This document shows positions 1 to 9,792 of a DNA stretch of 64,000 nt, one piece after another. The notes beneath the pieces are model-generated. The model ran no database searches, was not told the DNA's origin, and saw only the letters and a list, made by a program, of their open reading frames with translations. Made by a program: the position numbers and the translations under genes. The stretch covers positions 2,976,001-3,040,000 of the forward strand of contig NZ_LS483250.1 of assembly GCF_900465055.1 (NCBI RefSeq), written 5' to 3'. Numbering within the stretch: the first letter of the stretch is position 1; every line of letters begins with the position of its first letter. Source of the stretch: Moritella yayanosii (lineage in GTDB: Bacteria > Pseudomonadota > Gammaproteobacteria > Enterobacterales > Moritellaceae).

Positions 1-10
1 AAATGAGATC

Positions 11-43
11 AAAATCCGGTGATCAGAACTCACCGGATTTTTT
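11..43 (+). terminator. Hairpin with T-run directly before the IS4 transposase start (copy 1)
   Basis: A 12-bp stem (AAAATCCGGTGA with TCACCGGATTTT) and 7-nt loop are followed by T6 that runs straight into the ATG. It has the form of a Rho-independent terminator. It probably stops transcription entering the element from outside, and leaves no room for a Shine-Dalgarno sequence before the transposase gene. Confidence 0.75.
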
Positions 44-1366
44 ATGCAACTTTCCACAGCTCTTTCTTTAGTTAACTCAAATAATGTCACTGAGTTTCAG
101 AATTTAACCGACATTCTCTCTCCCGAAATAATTGATGCTGGACTAAAAGAAAACGGTGTTGCTACTATTCGAAAGCGTAAACTACCAATGGAAAATATGG
201 TATGGGCAGTTATTGGCATGGCGCTATTTCGAAAATTCCCTATGCGCCAGCTACTTAACCAATTAGATATTATTTTACCTAGTGGTATGCCGTATGTAGC
301 TTCTAGTGCCGTCACGCAAGCACGAAAAAAACTAGGAAGTAAAGTCATTGAATCTGTCTTTCAGCAAACCCAAAAACAATGGAATCAATCTGCTAACCAC
401 GGAAACTGGTGTGGATTAAATTTATTAGGTGTCGACGGTGTTGTATGGCGAACGCCAGATACTGATGAAAACAGTAAAGGGTTCGCTAGAACGGGCTCTC
501 AACATGGTAAAGCAAGTTACCCTCAAGTTCGCATGGTATGTCAGATGGAACTAACGAGCCATTTATTAACAAACAGTGTTTTTGATAGCGTTGAAGTTAA
601 CGAGATGAATCTTGCCTTAGGATTAATTGATAATACCCCTGATCACAGCCTGACATTATTCGACAGAGGCTTTTATTCATTAGGTTTGTTGCATCGTTGG
701 CAAACAACGGGTGAGATGCGTCACTGGTTAATTCCGCTTAAAAAGAACACTCAATATGAAGTGATTAGAAGTTTTGGACGACAAGATAAACTCATCAAAC
801 TAACAACTACACCTCAATCACGCAAAAAGTTCCCTGAACTACCAAAGACAATGGAAGCTCGTCTATTAACAAGAAAAATCAAAGGGAAAGATGTCCAGAT
901 CCTGACATCGATGACAGACCCAATGCGTTTTCCGCCAGCTGATATAATCGATTTATATGCACATCGTTGGGAAATTGAACTTGGATTCAGAGAAATGAAA
1001 CAATCGTTATTAGACAACCGATTTACTTTACGAAGTAATCAGCCAGAACTCATTAGGCAAGAGTTATGGGGCATATTACTTGCGTATAATTTAATACGCT
1101 ATCAGATGGTGCTAATGGCAACATCACTCGATGACATCCACCCAAATCAATTAAGTTTTCATGGTGCTTCGATGCACATCATTCATGAGCTAACTCAATT
1201 ATCATTTTGTACTCCAGGGAATATACCTAAGTACACAATGAATATTACTCAGGCTGCCAAGCAATTTATTTTACCAAATCGGCGAGAGAGGAAATATCCA
1301 AGGTTGTTGAAATGCTCAAAGGATAGGTATCCCGTGAAAAAAAGAAATGCCGTTCACCTTAAGTGA
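44..1366 (+). CDS. IS4-family transposase (copy 1)
   Basis: A 440-residue DDE transposase that would cut and rejoin the ends of its element. The N-terminal IS4-type domain covers roughly residues 1-110. The catalytic acids appear to be D131 (LLGVDG), D207 (LTLFDRG) and E312. E312 sits in the IS4-family signature Y-x2-R-x3-E-x6-K (Y305, R308, E312, K319). The predicted protein is identical to the other two copies in the window, so all are recent and probably intact. The only in-frame start is the ATG just after the hairpin; the nearest upstream in-frame codons contain no start before a TGA. There is no recognisable ribosome-binding site. Family assignment is firm; I do not recognise the exact named element. 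Confidence 0.95.
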   Translation: MQLSTALSLVNSNNVTEFQNLTDILSPEIIDAGLKENGVATIRKRKLPMENMVWAVIGMALFRKFPMRQLLNQLDIILPSGMPYVASSAVTQARKKLGSKVIESVFQQTQKQWNQSANHGNWCGLNLLGVDGVVWRTPDTDENSKGFARTGSQHGKASYPQVRMVCQMELTSHLLTNSVFDSVEVNEMNLALGLIDNTPDHSLTLFDRGFYSLGLLHRWQTTGEMRHWLIPLKKNTQYEVIRSFGRQDKLIKLTTTPQSRKKFPELPKTMEARLLTRKIKGKDVQILTSMTDPMRFPPADIIDLYAHRWEIELGFREMKQSLLDNRFTLRSNQPELIRQELWGILLAYNLIRYQMVLMATSLDDIHPNQLSFHGASMHIIHELTQLSFCTPGNIPKYTMNITQAAKQFILPNRRERKYPRLLKCSKDRYPVKKRNAVHLK

Positions 1367-1417
1367 ACGGCATTACGCGATAGCGTCCTTTTTTTATCGT
1401 TAAAATCTAACCAAAAA

Positions 1418-2044
1418 TTAGTCAGTTTTTGCGGCTAAATATTTAATTAACGCCGTAAGTTTAATATTAAATTGTTCACCACGCGCCTTAATAGAACCCA
1501 TGTTAATCTGATATTTACCATTCACGATTAATGCTGGTACGCCACGGATATTCTTGTTAGCGGTGTTTTTATCCATACGCGCTACTTTACCGTTAACAGC
1601 AAAACTATTTACTGCCGCATCAAATTTCTTACCGTCGATACCGGCATCCGTAAACACGGTACGAATATCGTCACGACTAGAAAAACGACGCTTTTGATCA
1701 TGGATCGCAGTGAAAATTGCCGATGACATTTGGTGCTCAACATTCAATAGCTCTGCAGTCGCAAATGCTTTTTGCATTTCGATACCCATTTCACGACCAA
1801 TAAAAGCAACGTGATTTTTTTCTACTTTAATATCGCTATCAGCGAGACGTTTAGTGACGTCTGTCATGATCGGTTCGAATTTATTACAGTGTGGGCAAAA
1901 ATACGAAAAGTACTCAGCAACTTGTGGTTTGGATGTTGCCTGCTCAGAGATAACATCATAATGCACACCTTCTTTAAACTGTGCCGCATTAGCAAAGGGT
2001 AAAAATAGCATTACAGTGATCAATATAAATAATTTTTTCATCAT
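1418..2044 (-). CDS. dsbA: Thiol:disulfide interchange protein DsbA
   Basis: A periplasmic oxidase that introduces disulfide bonds into exported proteins and is reoxidised by DsbB. A signal peptide is visible: MMKKLF, a hydrophobic core, and a likely cleavage site near ANA-AQF. The active site is C50-P-H-C53 in a thioredoxin fold, with a helical insertion in the middle. The cis-proline loop is RGVPALIVNGKYQ near the C-terminus. Length (208 aa) is usual for the family. AGGAAGG precedes two adjacent ATGs (2044 and 2041), and either could be used. srkA lies 46 bp upstream on the same strand, the classic srkA-dsbA pair. The IS4 copy is inserted just after the stop and probably replaced or displaced the native terminator. 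Confidence 0.97.
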   Translation of the reverse strand: MMKKLFILITVMLFLPFANAAQFKEGVHYDVISEQATSKPQVAEYFSYFCPHCNKFEPIMTDVTKRLADSDIKVEKNHVAFIGREMGIEMQKAFATAELLNVEHQMSSAIFTAIHDQKRRFSSRDDIRTVFTDAGIDGKKFDAAVNSFAVNGKVARMDKNTANKNIRGVPALIVNGKYQINMGSIKARGEQFNIKLTALIKYLAAKTD

Positions 2045-2090
2045 TTTCCTTCCTGAAAATTGAATTAAACATAATTAACTGTACAAAAAT

Positions 2091-3080
2091 TTAGTAATTA
2101 GGAATGAGAGATAACGGCGGTTTTTGTATATTATCAATCTGCTCATGTAAAAATTTCACCTGTTGTTGCCAATACTCCTCATCGGTAAACCAAGCAAAAT
2201 GACGTTTAAAAGCAGGATCATCCCAGCGTTTAGCAATCCAGCCCATGTAATTCATCATGCGCATGCCGCGTAATGGCTCAATCAATTGCAACTGCTTGGC
2301 ATCAAAGGAACAAAACTCCTCATAACCTTCAAGCATCACTTCCAATTGCAACAATTGTTCGTGCCGTTCACCATGTAGCATCATCCATAAGTCTTGCACT
2401 GCAGGTCCTTGACGGCAATCGTCAAAATCCAATAGTGTGACCTTATCACGCCACAAAATATTACCGGCGTGTAAATCCCCATGTAAGCGAATTAACTGCG
2501 TATCATCCGGCTTATATTGCAGCGTAATTTCTTTTTCCAACGCATCATAAACATCAAAAAATGCTGTTTCTAAACGCTTAGGTATAAAACTATTCTGTTG
2601 CAATATCTGCTTGGGTGCTTGTACAAACTCGGCGATCGATAATGTAGGTCGATACAAAAATGATTGCTGGCTTGCAAGTTGATGCACGCGACCTAAGTTA
2701 CGTCCAACAGACTCCAATGCATCGAGGTTATCCACTTCAATAGGACGACCACCTGCACTCGGAAAAATGGCCAAGCGATAGCCTTGATAAATGAATAAAC
2801 TACGACCATCAAATTGTAACGGCGCAACCACATCAATATCAGCAGACTTTAACTGCAGAGAAAAATCATGTTCTTCTTGGATCTGTTCATCACTCCAACG
2901 CACAGGACGATAAAACTTCACCACAAAACGTTGATGATCTTCATCATGAAATTGAAACACACGATTTTCATAGCTGTTTAATTCCAACAATCCTGAATCC
3001 ACACGGATACCAATAGATTCTATCGCATCCAACATAAAGTCTGGGGAAAGTAAACTGTAATCAACAGGCAGGTTTTTCAT
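2091..3080 (-). CDS. srkA: Stress response kinase A (RdoA/YihE family)
   Basis: A cytoplasmic Ser/Thr kinase with an aminoglycoside-phosphotransferase fold; the E. coli homologue counters stress-induced death and is linked to the Cpx response. Visible kinase features are a probable ATP-contacting lysine in VVKFYRP (K55), the catalytic loop H200-G-D202-L-H-A-G-N207, and the metal-binding LLDFDD (D218). Length 329 aa is normal for SrkA. AGGAAAT lies just upstream of the ATG. It sits immediately upstream of dsbA on the same strand and is probably co-transcribed with it, as in enterobacteria. Confidence 0.95.
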   Translation of the reverse strand: MKNLPVDYSLLSPDFMLDAIESIGIRVDSGLLELNSYENRVFQFHDEDHQRFVVKFYRPVRWSDEQIQEEHDFSLQLKSADIDVVAPLQFDGRSLFIYQGYRLAIFPSAGGRPIEVDNLDALESVGRNLGRVHQLASQQSFLYRPTLSIAEFVQAPKQILQQNSFIPKRLETAFFDVYDALEKEITLQYKPDDTQLIRLHGDLHAGNILWRDKVTLLDFDDCRQGPAVQDLWMMLHGERHEQLLQLEVMLEGYEEFCSFDAKQLQLIEPLRGMRMMNYMGWIAKRWDDPAFKRHFAWFTDEEYWQQQVKFLHEQIDNIQKPPLSLIPNY

Positions 3081-3157
3081 TATTATTTCCTAAAGTACTA
3101 ATTTATATATCTAAATAACCGTCATAGACGTACAACAGATCTTAGATTGGATACAAT

Positions 3158-3190
3158 AATAGCAAGCCCAGTATCACTGAGCTTGCTATT
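3158..3190. terminator. Possible hairpin between ccoG and srkA
   Basis: AATAGCAAGC pairs with GCTTGCTATT (10 bp) around a 13-nt loop. There is no long T-run on either strand, so it could be a weak terminator for ccoG or only an mRNA-stabilising hairpin. Confidence 0.4.
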
Positions 3191-3239
3191 TACTTTAACT
3201 TACATTGATTATAAAGCTATTTATAATTGCTGGTTAGCA

Positions 3240-4646
3240 CTATAACTGGCTGATAAAACGGCTTTGCTGGGTAAAAACATAATGCTCATTGCCAAGCTCG
3301 GTGATCACAAAGTTTATTTTAATCACCGGTTGGTTCAGATCAAACGGGTCGATGGCTAAACTCACGGGCTGAACTAACAATTCACCCGGCAATACTTCAA
3401 TTTCACGTGGACCAAACCACTCATGATCAGGCACGTCAGTAACAGATAAACTGTATTTTTGGGTAAATGAAGTCTTATTGATAATTTTCAGTGTATAGGT
3501 ATTTTCAATATTACCATCCGAATTCTCACTATAGAGTGCGTTTCGGTCGCGGATAATATCCATTTGTACTGGTGAAATACTCATCACTCTCATCGCAAAC
3601 ATCACGGTCATTAACGTCATAACAATACCGTAACCAACTAACTTGAATCTACTTTTCTGATGAGGCTTATTATTTAGGTCATTTTCAGACGTATAGCGGA
3701 TCAAGCCTTTCGGGTAGTTCATCCGTTCCATCGTTTGATCACACGCATCAATACAAGCGCCACAGTTAATGCACTCATATTGTAGACCGTCACGAATATC
3801 GATACCAGCAGGACATACTTGCACACAAAGATTACAGTCTATACAATCGCCCAGACCTTGCGCTTTGTGGTCGACTTTACGTGAACGTGGGCCTCTTGCT
3901 TCTCCGCGGTTGAAATCGTAACCGACAATTAAGGTATCAGTATCAAACATTGCCGATTGGAAACGTGAATATGGGCACATGTGGATACACATAATACTGC
4001 GCATCCAGCCTGCATTACCATAGGTACAAAATGCAAAAAATAGCACCCAGAAATACACAGTGCTACTTGCCTGCAACGTGAAAAATTCGATATAAAGGTC
4101 GAAAATAGGCACAAAATAAGCCATGAATGCAAGGCCGGTAATCACTGAAAAGCTTAACCATGCGGTGTGTTTAAGCACTTTCTTTTTAACTTTATCAACC
4201 GTTACTGGTCCTTGGTTTAACTTCAAACGTTTATTGGCTGAACCTTCTATTTTTTCTTCAAACCAAATAAAAATAAACGTCCAAATTGTTTGTGGACACA
4301 TAAAGCCACACCACACCCGGCCTAAATAAGCGGTGACAAAGAATAATGCAAAGGCACCAACAATCAACAATAACGCTAATAACATCAGATCTTGAGGGAA
4401 AATAGTTAGGGCAAAGATATGAATACGTTGTTCTAAGATATTTAATAAGATCGCCTGATGCCCATTCCACTGAAACAAGGGTAATGCAAAAAACAACACC
4501 ATAAAAAACCAACCCATGTATTTTCTCAGCCGTTGAAATACACCACTCATTTTTCTGACATAAATATGATTATCAGGGCCTACATTGGTATATTTTGGCT
4601 TAACTTTAGGGGTTATATCTTTTATATTAATGCGTTCTTCAGACAT
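3240..4646 (-). CDS. ccoG: Cytochrome c oxidase accessory protein CcoG (RdxA/FixG)
   Basis: A membrane polyferredoxin. CcoG proteins reduce copper for assembly of cbb3-type cytochrome oxidase. The sequence shows several membrane segments (about residues 45-60, 80-105, 160-185, 197-210 and 335-355). A CGFMCPQTIW motif (C113, C117) is followed by a cytoplasmic part with two 4Fe-4S motifs, at C268/C271/C274/C278 and C292/C295/C298/C302. The C-terminal, probably periplasmic, Ig-like FixG domain covers about residues 370-468. Length 468 aa is normal. AAGGAG precedes the ATG. The ccoNOPQ-ccoGHIS genes are not in the window, so this copy stands apart from the oxidase operon. Confidence 0.95.
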   Translation of the reverse strand: MSEERINIKDITPKVKPKYTNVGPDNHIYVRKMSGVFQRLRKYMGWFFMVLFFALPLFQWNGHQAILLNILEQRIHIFALTIFPQDLMLLALLLIVGAFALFFVTAYLGRVWCGFMCPQTIWTFIFIWFEEKIEGSANKRLKLNQGPVTVDKVKKKVLKHTAWLSFSVITGLAFMAYFVPIFDLYIEFFTLQASSTVYFWVLFFAFCTYGNAGWMRSIMCIHMCPYSRFQSAMFDTDTLIVGYDFNRGEARGPRSRKVDHKAQGLGDCIDCNLCVQVCPAGIDIRDGLQYECINCGACIDACDQTMERMNYPKGLIRYTSENDLNNKPHQKSRFKLVGYGIVMTLMTVMFAMRVMSISPVQMDIIRDRNALYSENSDGNIENTYTLKIINKTSFTQKYSLSVTDVPDHEWFGPREIEVLPGELLVQPVSLAIDPFDLNQPVIKINFVITELGNEHYVFTQQSRFISQL

Positions 4647-4961
4647 TACATGCTCCTTATTTTATATCTTCGATTATACCAAAGAAGCTTAATAAGTCTT
4701 TACAATCATCTGACTTATCTCATTCTTGTTAATTTAATCAAACACTTACAAAAACCTAAAAACTTGCAGACAGGTTTGAAAGCAAGTTGACATAGCACTA
4801 ATCCAGTCATCTCTTAATGGATATAATTATTTAATGAATTAGCGAGGCTATTGGAACACAAATCAAGCATATAAGCATAGTACAGATCAATACTAAACTA
4901 CCCTATAACAGATGCTTTAGTTATAAATAAAGACTGGAACAGTTGTTAATTATATTGAATA
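4647..4961. other. Intergenic region between ccoG and the mocR-like fragment
   Basis: 315 AT-rich bases that must contain the ccoG promoter. I see no clear sigma-70 pair, no convincing FNR site and no small gene. Confidence 0.5.
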
Positions 4962-5816
4962 TTAAGCAAAACAGCGAGCTAAGGTAATAAGCGCTTGGCG
5001 GATTTTGTCTGTCAGTAGATAAGAACTATTAATTCGCATGCAGTTTTTATATTGTTGGTCACTGGCAAACAAGGTGCCAGGTGCGATGCTGATATTGTGA
5101 TCATCCAGTAAGGTTTGGAGTAACTCACCGGTATTAATATGGTCAGATAACACCACCCATAAAAAATAACCGCCACTCGGTCGGGTGATCGTGGTTTCTA
5201 ATGGGAAATATTGTTCAATTGCATGGCGCATCTGCTGCTGACGAGATTCGAGTTGACGCCTTAACCGACGCAGATGAGTATCATAGTTACCATGCAAAAC
5301 AAATTCCGCAATGGCGAGTTGATTAGGCACAGCAGCAGACAGCGTGGTCATAAATTGCAGTTTTTCTATCTGTTTAGCATAACGACCAGCAACCACCCAA
5401 CCGACCCTAAAACCAGGCGCTAAACATTTTGAAAATGAAGAGCAATGCAATACCAGACCTTGTTGATCATAGGCTTTAATCGGTTTAGGTTTATATTCTG
5501 AGAAATATAGCTCACTGTAAACATCATCTTCAAGTAAAGGAATGTGCTTCGCCGCCAGTACATCTAAAATAGCCAATTTATTTACTTCCGGCATCGATGC
5601 GCCTAAGGGATTTTGGTATTTACTCATTAACCAGCAAGCTTTAATATCATGACTATTCACTGCATGTTTCAGCGCATCCACTGACATGCCGAACTGTGGA
5701 TCTGTGATAATTTCAATGGCTTTAAGCTGTAACCGTTCGATTGTTTGCAATTCCCCATAAAAAGCCGGTGATTCATATGCGCTGCTCGATCTGTAATTGA
5801 ATCTCAGCCGCAACAC
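4962..5816 (-). pseudogene. MocR/PdxR-type regulator, C-terminal aminotransferase fragment
   Basis: 284 residues resembling the fold-I aminotransferase half of MocR-family (GntR-type) regulators. Visible PLP-site features are N69-P70, the LLEDDVYSEL segment (D98, Y100), the PLP lysine K130 in SSFSKCLAPGFRVGWV, and RPSGGYFLW near the C-terminus. Full-length MocR proteins are about 450-500 aa, with an N-terminal winged helix of about 75 aa. That DNA-binding domain, the linker and the first third of the aminotransferase domain are missing. The likely break is just before AYESPAFYG (around 5770-5775), since the residues upstream do not look like the family. The remaining frame is open, so the loss may be recent. 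It could still make a protein but cannot be a normal regulator. Confidence 0.8.
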
Positions 5817-5834
5817 TGTGGTAGCGGCTTTTTT
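5806..5834 (+). terminator. Hairpin plus T6 at the mocR truncation point
   Basis: AGCCGC and GCGGCT flank a 12-nt loop, followed by TTTTTT on the plus strand. It lies at the point where the mocR-like gene loses its 5' part, so it may be the end of lost or imported DNA. No plus-strand gene is visible upstream of it. Confidence 0.4.
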
Positions 5835-5910
5835 GTATCAACATAAATCTATCTACCTGAGTATAACCGGAAAACATACCGAACAAACAATCGCACAGTA
5901 AATGAAAATA

Positions 5911-8064
5911 TTAAAATTTACGCATATAACGATGGAATTTCTCGACCCACGTTAATAATTTCTCAGGACTGTTGTTACGCTTCCAGTTACCTGCCACATA
6001 TTTATTTGCTTCACTCATGGTGGGATACGGATGGATAGTGCCTAACACTTTATTTAATCCTAACTTATATTTCATTGCTAAGGTATATTCCGCCAATAAC
6101 TCACCCGCGTGGCCAGCAACAATCGTAACCCCGAGGATCTTATCACTATTTGCAGCCGTTATAACTTTAACAAAACCTTTGGTTTCACCGTCAATGATAG
6201 CCCTGTCTAAATCATCAATATTATACTTCGTCACTTGATAATCGAGTTTTGCTTGCTGTGCTTCATTTTCGCTAATACCAACACGCGCCAACTCAGGATA
6301 GGTATAAGTCACCGCAGGTATAACACGATAATCTGTTGCAAACTTTTTCACCGAGCCAAATAATGCATTTACAGCAGCAAACCAAGCTTGATGCGCCGCG
6401 ACATGAGTTAGTTGATAAGGTCCAGAAACATCACCAACGGCATATATATTCGGAATAGATGTTTGTTGGTACTCATTAATCTCAATAAGACCGCGATCTG
6501 TGATAGCAACATCGAGTTCCTCCAAACCAAAACCCCGCGTATTCGCCTGACGCCCTAGCGCTAAAAATACCTGATCAAACGCAACTGAATCGCCATTCGA
6601 TAATACCGCACTATATTGACCATCTTCATTCACAAAGCGCGCAACTTTATTACCTAACAATATAGAGACACCATCCGCTTGCAACTCAGCTTGCACGACA
6701 GCAACTGCATCTTCATCTTCACGACCCAATATTTGCGTGGCCATTTCAACTTGGGTAACAGTCGAGCCTAAACGGGCAAAACTTTGTGCTATTTCACAAC
6801 CAATCGGTCCACCGCCTAATACTAATAAACGAGACGGTTGTTCTGTTAACTGCCACAAGGTTTCTGATGTTAAATAGGGAACCTCTGTTAATCCCGGAAT
6901 TGGCGGCACAATAGGACGGGCGCCCGTTGCCACGATTATATTTTTTGTGGTTAATACCTGATCACCAATCTGTACATGCCAAGGGTCAATAATTTTGGCT
7001 TCTGCGGTGAGACATTCAACCCCCATCGCAGAATAACGCGCGATAGAGTCATGCGGTTCTATCGTCTTAATGACATTTTTAATACGTCCCATCACCCTTG
7101 CAAAGTTGATATTGTTAATCTCGGCATCAATCCCAAACTCATTCGCACGGCTAATTTCAGCCACCGCATGTGCACTACGGATCAGTGCTTTAGAAGGTAC
7201 ACAACCGGTATTTAAACAGTCACCACCCATTTTATTTTTTTCAACTAACGTCACTTTTGATTTAACGGCTGCCGCAATGTAAGCACTAACCAAACCGCCA
7301 GCACCAGCACCTATGATGATCATGTTTCGATCAAATGATTTTGGTTTAGTCCAACGCGCATAACGTTTACGTTGACTAAATAGTGCTAACCCACGTTTCG
7401 CTATCCAAGGAAAAACACCCAATAATACCAATGCACTGAGCAATGATGGTGAAGCAATACCCGATAAACTGTTTATTTCACTTAACTGTGTACCGGCCCA
7501 AACATAAACCGCCGTACCAGCTAACATACCGACCTGACTTACAAGGTAAAAACTACGGGTACTAATCTTAGTCAATCCCATCAAAATATTGATCACAAAG
7601 AAGGGGAAAACTGGAATCAATCGCAACGAGAATAAATAAAAGTTACCTTCCTTTTCCATGCCTTTATTAATCGCAGCAAGGCGTGTAGAAAATTTATTCT
7701 GTACATAATCACGTAATAAATAGCGGCTAACTAAAAAAGCCAGCGTAGCGCCCATCGAACTAGCAAAAGAGATAAGTAGCAGACCATAACCCAAACCAAA
7801 TAACCCACCACCCAGTAAAGTCAGTAATACCGCACCCGGTAATGAAAATCCGGTGATAGCCACATAACTCACAAAGAAGATCAGCATAGCCAAAGCGCGA
7901 TTATCCGCAATATAATCGCCTGAGGTTTGCTGCAATGTTTTAATTTGCTCCAGAGAAGCGTATTGGTTTAGATCAAAGCCATACCACAATGAAAACACTG
8001 CAATAATGACGAAAATAATAATTTTTTTGTTATGCGAGCTTGAGTCGCTATCATCGGTAGCCAT
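5911..8064 (-). CDS. VTT/TMEM64 (DedA-like) membrane domain fused to FAD-dependent pyridine nucleotide-disulfide oxidoreductase
   Basis: A 717-residue two-part protein. Residues 15-30 form a membrane segment. About residues 55-225 are a VTT (TVP38/TMEM64, SNARE-associated) membrane domain with the conserved GFSLPGAVLLTLLGGGLFG stretch. From about residue 245 it is a flavoprotein disulfide reductase: FAD-binding GAGAGG, redox-active cysteines in GGDCLNTGCVPSK (C283, C288), and NAD(P)-binding GGGPIG near 417-422. The C-terminal dimerisation domain has HPYPTMSEANK, like the HPT..E region of dihydrolipoamide and mercuric reductases. Similar fusions annotated only as oxidoreductases are known in marine gammaproteobacteria; the substrate is unknown. 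A membrane-tethered reductase acting on a quinone, thiol or metal is an inference. AAGGAT lies 9 nt before the ATG. Confidence 0.88.
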   Translation of the reverse strand: MATDDSDSSSHNKKIIIFVIIAVFSLWYGFDLNQYASLEQIKTLQQTSGDYIADNRALAMLIFFVSYVAITGFSLPGAVLLTLLGGGLFGLGYGLLLISFASSMGATLAFLVSRYLLRDYVQNKFSTRLAAINKGMEKEGNFYLFSLRLIPVFPFFVINILMGLTKISTRSFYLVSQVGMLAGTAVYVWAGTQLSEINSLSGIASPSLLSALVLLGVFPWIAKRGLALFSQRKRYARWTKPKSFDRNMIIIGAGAGGLVSAYIAAAVKSKVTLVEKNKMGGDCLNTGCVPSKALIRSAHAVAEISRANEFGIDAEINNINFARVMGRIKNVIKTIEPHDSIARYSAMGVECLTAEAKIIDPWHVQIGDQVLTTKNIIVATGARPIVPPIPGLTEVPYLTSETLWQLTEQPSRLLVLGGGPIGCEIAQSFARLGSTVTQVEMATQILGREDEDAVAVVQAELQADGVSILLGNKVARFVNEDGQYSAVLSNGDSVAFDQVFLALGRQANTRGFGLEELDVAITDRGLIEINEYQQTSIPNIYAVGDVSGPYQLTHVAAHQAWFAAVNALFGSVKKFATDYRVIPAVTYTYPELARVGISENEAQQAKLDYQVTKYNIDDLDRAIIDGETKGFVKVITAANSDKILGVTIVAGHAGELLAEYTLAMKYKLGLNKVLGTIHPYPTMSEANKYVAGNWKRNNSPEKLLTWVEKFHRYMRKF

Positions 8065-8280
8065 ACGGCAACTATCCTTGCACTAATTAATATAACCGTA
8101 AGCTTAATCCGGAATAATCACAAAAGTCTCACGACAATCTTATCATTCTATATTTATATTAAGTTTCAGCACCGTTAAGTTACATTAATTGATCTTTGGA
8201 TGTTTATCTACTTGGCAGGATAAGATTTATTGATAGATTCCGCATATATATCTATATATGACGAAATAATTAAGGTACAA

Positions 8281-9675
8281 CCGACATTCCTCACCCCGTT
8301 TTATGAATAAATCTGCTGATATGTCGGCCCCATACAATCAATAATTATTCGATGTCGCTCTTTAATATTCAGCACTAATTGCGGCTCTTCCGAGATAGTT
8401 AAAATGTCGATACCTTGAAAACAAAATAAAACCCAACGGGCGGTAGGATTTTGACAGGGCTTATATTTTAAATTGGGGAAATATACGTCTTTAGTTCTCA
8501 AGTGCCGCGTATGCCATCAAGCAACACGTCATGATCATCAGCAATGCCTCAATCCGCTCTGCCTTTTTTAAATATAATGACGATGTTAAAAATCAGGACT
8601 TTTTAAGAATCTAAACCCTTTTTCGGATAATTTACATTCGCGAAAATTTAATTTTGAAGCAAGCAAACCAGTTACTTGATATTCATAACCATCCGGCTCT
8701 TGACCTGTTTTAGGTCGACCACTTTTAGTGAAAATTGGATGCTCAATAACGTTGTTTACTGAACACTAACAACCAACGCTGTTTAACATCACCGTAGTTT
8801 GAACCTATCCAGGTTGCGCTGTAGCCATTTCCTAACTCAGTGAAATGGTAATTGTTTTGTTCTGATATGGCGTCTTTGACTAATTTTAATTTTTGTGGCG
8901 CTCTCGATATGAATAATTGGCCTTGTTCATCGAGAGATTAGATCGTTTCAGCGACATATAATGCTGCATCGCCAATGAAATAGCGGTTGTTATTGGCCGC
9001 TTTAAGACTTTTAACATGTTGCTTAATGATATTTTTAAAACCTTCATTATCGTTAATATGTCCACTTGCCGCCTGCATGTAAACGGGGATGCCTGTCTGA
9101 TTTTCAGTGATCAGGTTTAACACCACCTGATTCAATTCAGGGCTATGATCACAGCTGTAGCCTCGCACTTAGTTGAATGGCTGCATTACCGTCTTCGTCT
9201 TTATATTCACCATCAACATGAATGCTTGTGGAGTCCAGATTAAGCCCTTCACATGGGAGCTTTAAATGTGCAATTGTACGGGCGGACAGTCCTTGAAATA
9301 GCTCGGAAACGCCAGTTTCATAGAGTTGGTCAATACAGCGACCGAGTGCATCGTCATTAATATGCTCCGCTTTTACACCCTTACCAAGAAGGCGTTCGAC
9401 AGGCTGATCTGCAAAATATTCAAGATACATATGCAATGTTCTACCAACAAAACCGAGTCCATTTAAAATCATGGCTTCTACGAGTTGCCCGTATGAAATG
9501 TGCTTATCCTTACTTTGTTCGGGATGTGCGTCATCAATAAACTTGGCGATACCAATATCTTTGCACATGCCTGAAACTAAACCGAGGTGATCAAGACTCT
9601 TTGTTGAATATGATATGGTCATAATTTTCATCGCCCAAAGATAATTAATACCCATAATAGGGTGCAGAATGTCGG
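8281..9675 (-). mobile_element. Degenerate IS1634-type element with terminal inverted repeats
   Basis: The ends match as inverted repeats: CCGACATTCCTCACCCC at 8281-8297 and CCGACATTCTGCACCCT read on the minus strand at 9675-9659 (14 of 17 identical). Immediately outside lie GTACAA (8275-8280) and GGACAA (9676-9681), a plausible 6-bp target duplication with one change. The interior holds a broken transposase gene. At 1395 bp it is short for the family, consistent with internal loss. Confidence 0.8.
8301..9622 (-). pseudogene. IS1634-family transposase, frameshifted and interrupted
   Basis: The fragments read in order. An N-terminal DUF4277-like part starts at about 9622 (MTISYSTKSLDHLGLVSGM) and runs to the DSTSIHVDGEY segment. 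A frameshift follows near 9165, after which RGYSCDHSPELNQVV continues. An in-frame stop occurs at 8938-8940, after which SLDEQGQLFISRAPQK continues. More frame breaks precede a C-terminal piece, 8501-8301 (NPTARWVLFCFQGID ... ERHRIIIDCMGPTYQQIYS). The combination is typical of IS1634-type transposases. With at least three disruptions it cannot be active. Confidence 0.85.
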
Positions 9676-9792
9676 GGACAAGAAAAAATAATATTATTAA
9701 GCAAAGGATCATTAAACTCTCAAACAAAAACAGCGAAATAGAGTTAAGCTATATCGCTGTTAATAATTTGATTAATACTGATAGCAGCGTAA

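Larger units (their letters stand above)
1..1375 (+). mobile_element. IS4-family insertion sequence, copy 1 (left end outside window)
   Basis: This matches the 1416-bp elements at 19730-21145 and 34485-35900 over everything visible; by alignment its first 40 bp lie before the window. The right end is defined by TAATGCCG read inward on the minus strand (1368-1375). Its right flank, CGCGATAGCG, differs from the flank of the other copies, so this is an independent insertion. It lies 42 bp from the dsbA stop codon. The left target duplication cannot be seen. Confidence 0.93.

Noticed and set aside
97-1017. Minus-strand frames of 83 and 67 codons inside the IS4 transposase gene, also in copies 2 and 3
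   Set aside because: Antisense shadows of the transposase gene without ribosome-binding sites.
4725-4740. TTGTTAATTTAATCAA upstream of ccoG as an FNR site
   Set aside because: The half-sites are 6 bp apart instead of 4 and one half deviates from TTGAT; not convincing.
4533-4790. 85-codon plus-strand frame over the ccoG start
   Set aside because: It overlaps the well-supported ccoG start and promoter region and has no family features.
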